Shown here: piece by piece, positions 41,175 through 49,760 of the stretch | Layout of the letters: each line of letters starts with the position of its first letter | How positions within the stretch are numbered: position 1 is the stretch's first letter | From: Conexibacter woesei DSM 14684 | Lineage (GTDB): Bacteria; Actinomycetota; Thermoleophilia; Solirubrobacterales; Solirubrobacteraceae | Reading direction: 5' to 3' | Length of the DNA stretch: 64,000 nt | NCBI RefSeq assembly: GCF_000025265.1 | Contig: NC_013739.1 | Location: forward strand, 5,070,001-5,134,000 | Program-made: the position numbers and the translations under genes | Notes under the pieces: generated by a model | What the model was told of the DNA's origin: nothing | The model's database searches: none | The model's input: only the letters and a program-made list of their open reading frames with translations

Positions 41175-42677
41175 TCAGAGATCGGCGGGCGCGAGCGTCA
41201 CACTGAGCGCCGAGCCGTCGGCGCGGACGTGCTGGGTGCCGGGCACGGCGGGGGCGGGCCAGCGCGGGGTCGCGCCGCCGGCGACGAGCGCGACGAGGCG
41301 CTCCTCCTTCTCCACGAAGACGCAGACGTCGCCGAGCGAGACCTCGACGACGTCCGCCTCGACCGGAGCCCGCGCGATCCCCTCGCAGACGTTGAACAGC
41401 TCGCCGTCGGCGCGCTCGACGCAGAGCGTCACGACCCAGTCGCGCGTCACACCGCCGTCGGCGCCGACCGCGAGCCGCGCGGTCACCGGGCCGGCGAGCG
41501 TCAGCGGGCCGGCCGAGTCGCGCAGCGGCAGCGCGAGCACGTCGTCGCGGGCGGCGAGCGGGCGCTGGTCGCGCGGGCCGAAGCCGGGGTCGGGGACCGT
41601 CATCCGCAGCCCGCGGCCGCCGAGCGCCGGCGGCAGGTCAGCGGGGTCGACGACGAACGAGCCGCCCGCGGCGAGCGGGAGCGCGGACTCGACCGCACCG
41701 GGCGGCGGCCACGCCGCCAGCTCGACCCAGCGGCGCGCGCCGAGCACGTAGGCGGTGACTGGCGCCAGCCGCGGCTCGTGACCGGCGAGCGCGGCGTCGT
41801 AGAAGTCGAGGATCCGCCCGGCGAGGCCGAACAGCGGGGCGTTGCCGGCCCAGCCGAGGTCGTGCGTGCCGACGATGTGCGGCAGCCAGTGGTCGTGTCC
41901 CCACGGACCGACGATCAGCCGGTCGCCGGGATGGGCACCGGCGGCGTAGGTGCGCAGCGTGCCGGTCACGAAGCCGTCGTACCAGCCGCCGACCTGGAGC
42001 GCGGGCACCGAGATCTCCGCGCGCGCCGGCGCGGCCGAGCGAGCGTCCCAGTAGGACGCCGGGGTCGCGTCGTCCCACCACGGGGCGCTCCACGGCGCGA
42101 TCTCGGCCAGCCCCGGCGCCTCGCGGTACGCGCGTGTGGGATCGTCGAGCCACAGGTCGTCGGGAGAGGCGAGCCCGGTCGCTACCCACGTCGCGAGGAA
42201 GCCGTGCTCACGCACGCCGTTGCGCAGCGACCAGCCTTCGCCCTGGTCGGCGGAGCTGACGACCGGCGCGATCGCGGCGAGCGCATCGCCGGCGCGCGTG
42301 GCGGCGAGCCACTGCGTCGCGCCGATGTAGGAGTGGCCGGCCATCACGACCCGGCCGTTGCACCACGGCTGTTGCGCGAGCCACGCGATCGTGTCGGCGC
42401 CGTCCTGCGCCTCGCCGACGAACGGCTCGAACGCGCCCTCGGAGTCGCCCCGCCCGCGCACGTCCTGGATCACCGTCGCGTAGCCGCGCGCGGCGGCGTC
42501 GAGCGGGTCGAGGAAGGCGGAGAACGCGTGCGTGTGCCGCAGGTACGGCGTCCGCATCAGGATCGCCGGGACCCGCTCGCCGGCGGCGGGTCGCCAGACG
42601 TCGGCGCGCAGGACGGTGCCGTCGGGCAGCGGGACCGCCACCCCCTGTTCGACGGTCACTGCGGGCGGTCGCATCAT
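41175..42677 (-). CDS. CocE/NonD-family serine hydrolase (S15 type)
   Basis: A 500-residue alpha/beta hydrolase related to X-Pro dipeptidyl peptidase and cocaine esterase. The nucleophile S116 lies in GHSYIG, the acid D234 in GGWYDGF, and the histidine at 261 or 263 in GPWGHDHW. The oxyanion tyrosine is in MRTPYLR. The C-terminal jelly-roll domain (GPVTARLAVGADGGVTRDWVVTL) is present. No signal peptide. Substrate may be an ester, amide or beta-lactam-like ring; not decidable here. Single gene. Confidence 0.9.
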   Translation of the reverse strand: MMRPPAVTVEQGVAVPLPDGTVLRADVWRPAAGERVPAILMRTPYLRHTHAFSAFLDPLDAAARGYATVIQDVRGRGDSEGAFEPFVGEAQDGADTIAWLAQQPWCNGRVVMAGHSYIGATQWLAATRAGDALAAIAPVVSSADQGEGWSLRNGVREHGFLATWVATGLASPDDLWLDDPTRAYREAPGLAEIAPWSAPWWDDATPASYWDARSAAPARAEISVPALQVGGWYDGFVTGTLRTYAAGAHPGDRLIVGPWGHDHWLPHIVGTHDLGWAGNAPLFGLAGRILDFYDAALAGHEPRLAPVTAYVLGARRWVELAAWPPPGAVESALPLAAGGSFVVDPADLPPALGGRGLRMTVPDPGFGPRDQRPLAARDDVLALPLRDSAGPLTLAGPVTARLAVGADGGVTRDWVVTLCVERADGELFNVCEGIARAPVEADVVEVSLGDVCVFVEKEERLVALVAGGATPRWPAPAVPGTQHVRADGSALSVTLAPADL

Positions 42678-42826
42678 GCTCCGTGTCTATCAGAGCGGTA
42701 GCCGCCAACGTGACCGGCGGACGCAGAGAAGCAGATGCCATCACCTATTAGCCAAAAAACAGAGCGTGAGGTATCGTAGACAACGCGCGCGCCGTCCACG
42801 TCCACCACTACCCAGAGGACGCCGTA

Positions 42827-43408
42827 ATGGGAACACATCCCGGCGCGCGCGTGATCGCACTTGCCATCGTCTCCGCATGCATGTGCGCAATCCACGCGAG
42901 TTCAGCGCCTGCTCAGTCGATAGTCCCAAATCCCAACATCGCGAGGACATTCTCAGCAACATCATCAAGCCCATCCATAAGAAATGCCATCATCATCAAC
43001 GCTCCGATAGGGATATACAGCTGCGTCATGTGGTTTCAGGGGAGAATGTTCACAGGCCCCATAGCTCCCGGCGCGTTAGCCGGCGAGGTCGTCGGCCACA
43101 CGATACCCAGCAAATGCATACCTTCCGCGGGCTTCTGGAGAGCGCTACTACTGCCTTGGTCAATTCGCCTCGAAAGAGGAAGTTCCGCGACGAGCTTGCA
43201 ACTCACGATCGTCGACTGGCAGTTCAGTGTGGGGTTCTGCCTACTGAGAGCGCCGCTTCCACTTACGTACGACACAGCAAGCGCAACGGCTACGATCGGG
43301 ACCAACGAGTTCGTCGATCCCACACCGGGCTGCGGCAGACTCAGTTTTTCAGGATCGTTCCAGTTCACGTTCCAACCCGTTCCATTTCAGTATTGGCTGC
43401 TTCCATAG
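42827..43408 (+). CDS. Secreted protein of unknown function in a lower-GC patch
   Basis: 193 residues. A signal peptide is likely (RVIALAIVSACMCAIHASSAPAQS). The mature part has five or six cysteines, is rich in Ser/Thr/Pro and aromatic residues and ends LSFSGSFQFTFQPVPFQYWLLP, consistent with a small beta-rich secreted protein. AGAGGA precedes the ATG. Base and codon use differ clearly from all neighbours: A/T-ending codons are common and GC is visibly lower from about 42690 to 43430, which suggests recent gain. No family recognised; no mobile gene lies beside it. Confidence 0.65.
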   Translation: MGTHPGARVIALAIVSACMCAIHASSAPAQSIVPNPNIARTFSATSSSPSIRNAIIINAPIGIYSCVMWFQGRMFTGPIAPGALAGEVVGHTIPSKCIPSAGFWRALLLPWSIRLERGSSATSLQLTIVDWQFSVGFCLLRAPLPLTYDTASATATIGTNEFVDPTPGCGRLSFSGSFQFTFQPVPFQYWLLP

Positions 43409-43479
43409 CTGACTTGCAAGGCGCGTGGCGACGCGATGTTCGCCGCGCGCCGTGCACCATCGCCTCGGGCGCAGGGCGC

Positions 43480-43485
43480 TAGCCT
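43480..43485 (+). promoter_or_regulatory. Candidate leaderless -10 element
   Basis: TAGCCT followed by six bases and the ATG at 43492; no Shine-Dalgarno between. Confidence 0.45.
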
Positions 43486-43491
43486 CCGTCC

Positions 43492-44346
43492 ATGCCCGTG
43501 AACTGCGCAGTCGGCCTGCCGAACATCGGCGAGTACGGCGACCCGGAGCTGCTGGTGGAGCTGGGGCGCGAGGCGGAGGCGGCCGGCTGGGACGGCGCGT
43601 TCGTGTGGGATCACGTCGCCTACCGCGAGGCCGGCTGGCCGCTCGCCGATCCCTACATGACCGTCGCGGCGATCGCCGCGCGGACCGAGCGGATCCGCGT
43701 CGGCGTGCTCGTCAGCGCCTTCGCACGGCGGCGGCCGACGAAGCTCGCGCGCGAGCTGGCGACGCTCGACGTGCTCTCCAGCGGGCGGCTCGTCGTCGGC
43801 GCCGGCCTCGGCTCCCAGGGCGACGAGGAGTACGCCTGGTTCGGCGAGGACCCCGACCCGCGCGTGCGTGCGCAGAAGCTCGACGAGGGGCTGGAGATCG
43901 TCGACGGTCTCTGGCGCGGCGAGCCGTACGAGTTCCACGGCGTCCACCTCGACGTCAGAGCCGGTCCGTTCCTCCCCCGCCCTGTCCAGCGGCCACGACC
44001 GCCGGTCTGGATCGCCGGGCGCTGGCCTGCGAAGCGGCCGTTCCGCCGCGCCGCCCGCTGGGACGGCGTCTTCCCGACGTTCGCCGACCTGCCGCGCGAC
44101 GCGACGCCGACCACCGCCCAGCTCGCCGAGGTCGTCGCGTTCACGCGCGCCGAGCGTGCGGCGGCCGGGATCGACGCGGCGGCGCCGTTCGACGTCGTGG
44201 TCGAGGGTGTCTCCGGCGGTCCTGATCCGGCGCTCGTCGCGCCGTACGCCGAGGCCGGCCTGACGTGGTGGATCGAGAAGCTCGGCTGGTTCCGCGGGCC
44301 GCTGGACGAGATGCGCGCGCGGATCGCGAGAGGACCGCCGGCATGA
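43492..44346 (+). CDS. LLM-class flavin-dependent oxidoreductase
   Basis: 284 residues of the luciferase-like monooxygenase/F420-dependent fold. Conserved pieces include GLPNIGEYGDPELLVELGREAEAAGWDGAFVWDHV, the segment TERIRVGVLVSAFARRRPTKLARELATLDVLSSGRLVVGAGLG, and the late RPPVWIAGRWPAKRPFRRAARWDGVFP. The cofactor is FMN or F420; actinobacterial members often use F420. Its stop overlaps the DUF1697 start (ATGA). A leaderless promoter lies in front. Confidence 0.9.
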   Translation: MPVNCAVGLPNIGEYGDPELLVELGREAEAAGWDGAFVWDHVAYREAGWPLADPYMTVAAIAARTERIRVGVLVSAFARRRPTKLARELATLDVLSSGRLVVGAGLGSQGDEEYAWFGEDPDPRVRAQKLDEGLEIVDGLWRGEPYEFHGVHLDVRAGPFLPRPVQRPRPPVWIAGRWPAKRPFRRAARWDGVFPTFADLPRDATPTTAQLAEVVAFTRAERAAAGIDAAAPFDVVVEGVSGGPDPALVAPYAEAGLTWWIEKLGWFRGPLDEMRARIARGPPA

Positions 44347-44882
44347 GGTGGATCGCGCTGCTGAGAGGGATCAACGTCGGCGGCAGCAAGAAGGTGCCGA
44401 TGGCGCGGCTGCGCGAGCTGCTGAGCGGCCTCGGCTACGACGACGTCAGAACCTACGTGCAGAGCGGCAACGCCGTCTTCGACGCGCCCGAGACGGACGC
44501 GCGGACCGTCGCGCAGCGGATCGAGCGCGCGATCGAGGACGAGTTCGGCTTCGGCTCGAGAATCACCATGCGCACCCGCGAGGAGTGGGCGGCGGTCGTC
44601 GCGGCGAACCCGTTCCCCGACGCGGTCTCCGAGCCGAAGACGCTGCACGTCGTCTTCCTCTCCGAGCAGGTCGCGCCCAGCCGCCTCGACGACGTCGACC
44701 GCGCGGCGTTCGAGCCCGAGCGCTTCGAGCTGCACGAGCGCGAGCTGTACCTCTGGCTGCCCGACGGCATCGGGCGCTCCAAGCTGGCGGCGACGCTGAC
44801 CGAGCGCCGGCTCGGCGACGGCGTCACCGCGACCGCGCGCAACTGGAGAACGGTCGCGACGCTGCTGGAGCTGGCGGGTTAG
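44343..44882 (+). CDS. DUF1697 family protein
   Basis: 179 residues matching the DUF1697 pattern: WIALLRGINVGGSKKVPMARLRELLSGLGYDDVRTYVQSGNAVFDA at the start and LYLWLPDGIGRSKLAATLTERRLGDGVTATARNWRTVATLLEL at the end. The function of the family is unknown. It is translationally coupled to the oxidoreductase gene. Its TAG stop shares two bases with the stop of the convergent Hpt gene. Confidence 0.9.
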   Translation: MRWIALLRGINVGGSKKVPMARLRELLSGLGYDDVRTYVQSGNAVFDAPETDARTVAQRIERAIEDEFGFGSRITMRTREEWAAVVAANPFPDAVSEPKTLHVVFLSEQVAPSRLDDVDRAAFEPERFELHERELYLWLPDGIGRSKLAATLTERRLGDGVTATARNWRTVATLLELAG

Positions 44883-45229
44883 GCCGCTTCCTCCGCCGCG
44901 ACCAGCTCCTCCAGCGCGACACGCGCACGCTCGCCCTCGGTCAGCAGCTCGTCCAGCAGCGGCGCTGGCGCGTCCTCCCCGTCGCGCCCGAGCTGCTCCA
45001 GCTCCGCCGCGATCCGCGCGACCTCAGGCGCGCCGAAGGTCGCGCTGGCGGACGCCAGCGAGTGGGCGGCGGCGGCGAGATCCTCGGCGTCGGCGGCGTT
45101 GACGACCTCCTCGCAGCGGTCGCCAAGTCTGTCGAGGTACAGCCGCACGAGGCGGACGAGCGCGTCGGGATCGGCAAGCTCTGCTCTGAGCGCGCCGAGC
45201 ACGTCGGCGTCGAGTGGTTCGCTGCGCAT
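44879..45229 (-). CDS. Hpt (histidine phosphotransfer) domain protein
   Basis: 116 residues, a free-standing phosphotransfer domain. The phosphorylated histidine is H56 in AAAHSLASASATFGAPEVARIAAELE, matching the HxLxxxxxxxGA signature. The rest is all-helical. It carries phosphate between a hybrid kinase and a response regulator. The gene is divergent from the receiver/PIG-L fusion gene (70 bp apart), which is the natural partner. No kinase gene lies within the neighbouring 40 kb. The ATG at 45229 starts right before the domain; longer upstream frames are not conserved. Confidence 0.83.
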   Translation of the reverse strand: MRSEPLDADVLGALRAELADPDALVRLVRLYLDRLGDRCEEVVNAADAEDLAAAAHSLASASATFGAPEVARIAAELEQLGRDGEDAPAPLLDELLTEGERARVALEELVAAEEAA

Positions 45230-45299
45230 TCCTGCCGATGATGCCACGCATTCGCGCAGACGGGTGTGAGATCTCCGCGAGACGGCAAGGTGAGATGCG

Positions 45300-46352
45300 A
45301 TGGCCGGGGAACCTGAGGCGCTGATCCTGTTCGTGGAGGACGACGACGTGCTCGCGGCCGTCGTGTTGGAGCTGCTCGCCCCGCTCGGCGAGGTCCGCTG
45401 GTCGCCGACCGCCGAGGAGGCGATCGCGCTGCTGCCGAGCAGGCCATGGGACCTGCTGCTGTCCGACATCGACCTGCCCGGCGTCAACGGCCACGAGATG
45501 GTGCGCCGTACGAAGGCCGCGCAGCCGGACGTCGCGACGCTGATCCTGTCCGGCCACGCCAGCTTCGACCAGGCGGTCGAGGCGATCCGCGCCGGCGCCG
45601 ACGACTACCTGACCAAGCCCGTCGAGCCGGCGCGCCTGGTCGCGAAGGTGCGCGAGCTGGTCGAGGTCACGCGCGAGCGGCGGGCGCAGGGGCGCGAGCG
45701 CGTGCTCGCCGTCGGCGCGCACCCCGACGACGTCGAGATCGGCGTCGGCGGAATCCTGCTGCGCCACGCCGCCGCCGGCCACGACGTCGCGCTGCTGACG
45801 CTCACCGGCGGCGAGCAGGGCGGCGAGGCCGGCGTGCGCGCCGCCGAGTCCAGACACGCCGCGGAGCTGCTCGGCGCGCGCCTGTTCCACACCGACCTGT
45901 CGGACACGAGCGTCAGCGACGGCGGCACGACGATCGGCGTGATCAAGCGCGTGATCGACGAGATCCGCCCCACGACCGTCTACACGCACACCGCCCGCGA
46001 CGTCCACCAGGACCACCGCAACGTCCACCACGCGACGCTCGTCGCCGCGCGCGGGATCCCGCGCATCTACTGCTATCAGGCGCCGAGCACGACGGTCGAG
46101 TTCAAGCCGAGCCGTTTCGTCTCGATCGACCCCCACCTCGAGCGCAAGCTGGAGGTGATCCGCGCGTTCGCGTCGCAGACCGCGGTCCGCTCCTATCTCG
46201 ACGAGGACCTGATGCGCTCGACCGCGCGCTACTGGAGCCGCTTCACGCAGGCGCGCTACGTCGAGCCGCTGGAGGTCGTCCGCGAGGCCGACGCGCCCGA
46301 CCCCTCCAGCCCGCCCGCCACCCCCGAACGAGAGGTTGCCGATGCCCGTTGA
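45300..46352 (+). CDS. Response regulator receiver fused to PIG-L/LmbE deacetylase
   Basis: 350 residues with an unusual two-domain design. Residues 1-120 are a receiver domain (acidic D14-D16, phosphoacceptor D56 in LLLSDIDLPG, S84, K106 in DDYLTKP). From 133 on is a PIG-L deacetylase: zinc motif AVGAHPDDVEIG (H141, D144), then HQDH at 236-239 in THTARDVHQDHRNVHH. The family removes acetyl from GlcNAc-like sugars. Phosphorylation could switch the sugar deacetylase directly instead of DNA binding. AAGGTGAG precedes the ATG. It heads an operon with ATP-grasp, PHP and glycosyltransferase genes. Confidence 0.9.
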   Translation: MAGEPEALILFVEDDDVLAAVVLELLAPLGEVRWSPTAEEAIALLPSRPWDLLLSDIDLPGVNGHEMVRRTKAAQPDVATLILSGHASFDQAVEAIRAGADDYLTKPVEPARLVAKVRELVEVTRERRAQGRERVLAVGAHPDDVEIGVGGILLRHAAAGHDVALLTLTGGEQGGEAGVRAAESRHAAELLGARLFHTDLSDTSVSDGGTTIGVIKRVIDEIRPTTVYTHTARDVHQDHRNVHHATLVAARGIPRIYCYQAPSTTVEFKPSRFVSIDPHLERKLEVIRAFASQTAVRSYLDEDLMRSTARYWSRFTQARYVEPLEVVREADAPDPSSPPATPEREVADAR

Positions 46353-47355
46353 CCAGCCAGGACGCGTCCTCGTCACCGGTGCCGGCGGCCCGTCGGGGAT
46401 CTCGGTGATGCAGGCGATCGAGAGCGGCGTCCTGACGATCTACGCCGGCGACATCGACCCGTACGCGGCCGGGCTCTACCTCGTCCCCGAGGCGCAGCGC
46501 GCGATCCTCCCGCGCGGCGACGACCCAGCGTTCGCCGACCACCTGTTCGAGCTGTGCGAGCGCGAGGCGGTCGACGTCGTCGTTCCGACCGTCGACAGCG
46601 AGCTGCTGCCGCTCGCGATCGAGCGCGAGCGGTTCGCGGCGACCGGCGTCGCGCTCGTGCTCGCGAGCGAGCGGACGCTCGCGGTCTGCCTCGACAAGTG
46701 GGCGCTCGACGCGCGCTGCCGCGGCCACGTCCGCACGCCGGCCTGCTGGCTCGTCGACGAGGCGTTCGACGCGAGCGCGCCCGAGCTGCCCGCGATCGTC
46801 AAGCCGCGCAGCGGCAGCGGCTCGCGCGGGATCGCGCTGCTGCGCACGCGCGCGGAGCTGGAGGCGCTCCCGCGCGACGGCACGCTGCTGGTGCAGGAGC
46901 ACCTGCCCGGCCCGGAGTTCTCGCTCGACGTGCTCGCGCGCGGCGACGGCGAGGTGCTGGCGGTCGTGCCGCGCGAGCGGCTGAAGGTCGACTCGGGCAT
47001 CGCGATCACCGGCCGCACCGTCCACGACCCGGAGCTGGAGGCGTTCGGCGCCGACGTCGCGCGGCTGATCGGCCTCAGCACCGTCGCCAACGTGCAGGCG
47101 AAGGTCGCCGTCGACGGGATGCCGGCGCTGCTGGAGGTCAACCCGCGCTTCCCCGGGACGATGCCGCTGACGATCGCCGCCGGGATCGACATGCCGTCGC
47201 TGGCGGTCGCCGAGGCGCTCGGCGCACCGCCGCCGCCCGGCCCGCTCGCGTTCGAGGAGCTGGCGATGGTGCGCACGTTCACCGAGCGCTTCTTCCCGTT
47301 CGCCGAGATCGAAGCGCTCGTCGGCCAGGCGAAGCACGTCGGGAGCCGGGCGTGA
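46342..47355 (+). CDS. ATP-grasp ligase, carbamoyl-phosphate-synthase-like
   Basis: 337 residues. The N-terminal Rossmann-like lobe starts VLVTGAGGPSGISVMQAIES, followed by DVVVPTVDSELLPLA. The ATP-grasp core has AIVKPRSGSGSRGIALL (phosphate loop), LLVQEHLPGPEFSLDVLA and the metal motif LLEVNPRFPGTMPLTIAAGIDMP. It joins a carboxylate to an amine or similar via an acyl phosphate; the substrates are unknown. AGAGG lies six bases before the ATG at 46342, within the end of the deacetylase gene. Its stop overlaps the PHP gene (GTGA). Similar genes occur in glycan and peptide modification clusters. Confidence 0.9.
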   Translation: MPVDQPGRVLVTGAGGPSGISVMQAIESGVLTIYAGDIDPYAAGLYLVPEAQRAILPRGDDPAFADHLFELCEREAVDVVVPTVDSELLPLAIERERFAATGVALVLASERTLAVCLDKWALDARCRGHVRTPACWLVDEAFDASAPELPAIVKPRSGSGSRGIALLRTRAELEALPRDGTLLVQEHLPGPEFSLDVLARGDGEVLAVVPRERLKVDSGIAITGRTVHDPELEAFGADVARLIGLSTVANVQAKVAVDGMPALLEVNPRFPGTMPLTIAAGIDMPSLAVAEALGAPPPPGPLAFEELAMVRTFTERFFPFAEIEALVGQAKHVGSRA

Positions 47356-48083
47356 CGGGCCCCGCGTCGGCGACGCAGGACATGCAGGTCCACTCGACCT
47401 TCTCCGACGGCGCGAACTCGCTCGAGGAGAACCTCGCCGAGGCCGAGTCGATCGGGCTCGTCGAGCTGACCTGCGTCGACCACGTGCGGCGCGACACCGA
47501 CTGGGTGCCGGAGTACACGGCGGCGGTCGCGCGGCTCGGGGCCGAGACGCCGCTGGCGCTGCACTGCGGGATCGAGGCGAAGCTGCTCGACACGCGCGGC
47601 ACGCTCGACCTGCCGGCGTCCGGCCTCGACGGCGTCGACTGGATCTACGCCGCCGACCACCAGGTCCCGATGGACGACGGCGTCCACCACCCCGACGAGG
47701 TGCGCGAGGGGATCGAGACGGGCCGCTACGCGGCGCAGGAGGTGATCGCCGGGATCATGGCGGCGACCGAGCGCTGCCTGCCGCTCCATCCCGGCCGCAT
47801 CGTGATCGCCCACATCTTCAGCATCCTGCCGAAGATCGGCGTCGCCGAGTCCGACGTGCCGCCGGAGCTGATCGACTCGCTCGCGCAGGCGGCGCACGCG
47901 ACCGGCAACCGGATCGAGGTCAACGAGCGCTACCGCACGCCGTCGGCGGCGACGTTGCGGCCGTTCCTGCAGCGCGGCGTACCGCTGCTGATGAGCACCG
48001 ACAGCCACGCGCGCGAGACGATCGGCCGCTACGACCACGCGCTCGCCGTCGTGCGCCAGCTCGCCGCGTCCCCCGCCCGGTAG
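47352..48083 (+). CDS. PHP-domain metal phosphoesterase
   Basis: 243 residues of the PHP superfamily (histidinol phosphatase/polymerase-like). Metal motifs in order: MQVHSTFSDG, CVDHVR, HCGIEAKLLD, YAADHQ, VIAHIF and MSTDSHARE. All are intact, so a trinuclear metal phosphatase or phosphodiesterase is expected. The GTG start overlaps the ATP-grasp stop. In this operon it could remove a phosphate from an intermediate. The true substrate is unknown. Confidence 0.9.
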   Translation: MTGPASATQDMQVHSTFSDGANSLEENLAEAESIGLVELTCVDHVRRDTDWVPEYTAAVARLGAETPLALHCGIEAKLLDTRGTLDLPASGLDGVDWIYAADHQVPMDDGVHHPDEVREGIETGRYAAQEVIAGIMAATERCLPLHPGRIVIAHIFSILPKIGVAESDVPPELIDSLAQAAHATGNRIEVNERYRTPSAATLRPFLQRGVPLLMSTDSHARETIGRYDHALAVVRQLAASPAR

Positions 48084-48099
48084 CGGAGGCGCGCCGGAC

Positions 48100-49587
48100 G
48101 TGGACGCCGTCGCCTCCCCGATCCTGATCGCGCTCGTGCTCGCCGGCGCGATCCCGCTCGTCGCCGGCTGCTACCAGTTCCTGCTCGCGGGCCTGCACAC
48201 GTTCCGCGTACGGACGCCGCGCGCGGCCTGCTACCCGCGCGTCGCGCTCGTGATCCCGGCGTGGAACGAGGCGGCGGTGATCGGGCGGACGCTCGACCGG
48301 CTGCTCGCGCTCGAGTACCCCGGCGACCGCCTGCGGATCTACGTCGTCGACGACGCCTCGACGGATGCGACGCCTGAGCTGGTGCGGGCGAAGGCGGAAG
48401 AGCACCCGGGCCGGATCTTCCACCTGCGGCGCGAGCGCGGCGGCGAGGGCAAGGCGCACACGATCAACCACGGCCTGCGGACGATCCGCGCGGAGGGCTG
48501 GTACGAGGCGGTGCTCGTGATCGACGCCGACGTGATCTTCACGCCACCGTCGCTGCGGTGGATGACCCGCCACCTCGCAGATCCCGGTGTCGGCGCGGTG
48601 ACGGGCTACATCAAGGAGGGCAGCCGGCCCGGCAGTTGGATGACGCGCTTCGTCGCGTTCGAGTACGTGACCGCGCAGGCGGCCGCCCGGCGGGCGCAGA
48701 ACGTGCTCGGGGCGCAGGCGTGCCTGGCGGGCGGCGCGCAGCTGCTGCGGCGCGAGAGCCTGGAGGCCGTCGGCGGCGAGATCGACACCGCGACGCTGGC
48801 CGAGGACACCGTCACGACGCTCGGCGTCCAGCTCGCCGGCGGGCGCGTCGTGTTCGAGCCGTACGCGATCGTGTGGGCGGAGGAGCCGCGCACGGTCACC
48901 GGGCTGTGGAAGCAGCGGCTGCGCTGGGGGCGCGGCAACGTACAGGTGACGCGCCGCTTCCGCGGGGTCTGGCTGCATCGCGGTAGCGGCAGCCTCGGCG
49001 GCGTCGGCTTCGCGCTGATCTGGTTCTCGGTCTTCCTGATGCCCGTCTTCATGGTGACCTCCTCGGCCGCGCTCGTGACGCTGTGGGCGATCGACAGAGG
49101 GCAGTCGATCGAGGTCTTCCGCACGCTGTGGTTCCTCAACGTCGTGACGTACCTGTTCGTGACGCTGTCGAGCTTCTCGATCGACGCCGCGACGGCGCGG
49201 AGGACGTGGCGCGAAGGGCTGCTGTTCCCCGGCGTCGTCTCGCTGCTGATCATCCTCTACGCGCTCTACCCGCCGCTGTTCGACGACACGATCGCCGGTT
49301 GGCTGCGCGACGCCGGGGTCGACCCCGGCGACGGCCTCGCGACGGGCGTGCTGCTGTTCACCTACGTGTGGCTGTCGGCGTCGATGCTCGCGGCGTGGCT
49401 GGTGAAGCTGCTCGACGCGCGCTTCGGCCGGCGCGTGCGGTGGGTCGTCGCGCCGCTCGTCTACGTCGTCGGCTATGGCCCGCTGCTCTGCGCGATCACC
49501 GCCGCCGCGTACGTGAAGGAGGCGCGCGGCGCCGCGATGACGTGGGACAAGACGGAGAAGACCGGCGCCGTCGGAGAGCTGACGTGA
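48100..49587 (+). CDS. Membrane glycosyltransferase, GT2 family
   Basis: 495 residues. TM1 at about 8-28, then a GT-A catalytic domain: VVDDASTDAT (D84, D85), IDADVIF (D142-D144), the acid pair AEDT (E235, D236) and QRLRW (272-276), the processive-type motif. Four more membrane helices follow (residues 290-480). The layout matches PgaC/NodC/cellulose-synthase-like enzymes that polymerise and export beta-linked sugars. The GTG at 48100 has AGCGGAGG upstream. With a PIG-L deacetylase in the same operon, a deacetylated GlcNAc-type polymer or sugar is a reasonable guess. Confidence 0.92.
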   Translation: MDAVASPILIALVLAGAIPLVAGCYQFLLAGLHTFRVRTPRAACYPRVALVIPAWNEAAVIGRTLDRLLALEYPGDRLRIYVVDDASTDATPELVRAKAEEHPGRIFHLRRERGGEGKAHTINHGLRTIRAEGWYEAVLVIDADVIFTPPSLRWMTRHLADPGVGAVTGYIKEGSRPGSWMTRFVAFEYVTAQAAARRAQNVLGAQACLAGGAQLLRRESLEAVGGEIDTATLAEDTVTTLGVQLAGGRVVFEPYAIVWAEEPRTVTGLWKQRLRWGRGNVQVTRRFRGVWLHRGSGSLGGVGFALIWFSVFLMPVFMVTSSAALVTLWAIDRGQSIEVFRTLWFLNVVTYLFVTLSSFSIDAATARRTWREGLLFPGVVSLLIILYALYPPLFDDTIAGWLRDAGVDPGDGLATGVLLFTYVWLSASMLAAWLVKLLDARFGRRVRWVVAPLVYVVGYGPLLCAITAAAYVKEARGAAMTWDKTEKTGAVGELT

Positions 49588-49721
49588 GCGAGCCGCCGCT
49601 CGACGCCGCCGAGCTGGAGGCGCGCGAGCAGGACCGCGCCGAGCGCCGTCTGTTCTGGCGCCAGCTCGGGCTCGTGATCCTGATCGCGGTCGTCGTCGCG
49701 CTGCGGCTGTGGCTGGTGTGA
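49584..49721 (+). CDS. Tiny single-pass membrane protein
   Basis: 45 residues from a GTG that overlaps the glycosyltransferase stop. Acidic helical start (SEPPLDAAELEAREQDRAER), then one membrane helix (QLGLVILIAVVVALRLWLV) reaching the C terminus. It resembles small partner subunits of membrane glycosyltransferases (PgaD-like in position only). It is the last gene of the operon. Confidence 0.6.
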   Translation: MSEPPLDAAELEAREQDRAERRLFWRQLGLVILIAVVVALRLWLV

Positions 49722-49760
49722 GCGGCCGCCGCGCGGCGCGAACGGGTAGCTTCATGGGCC

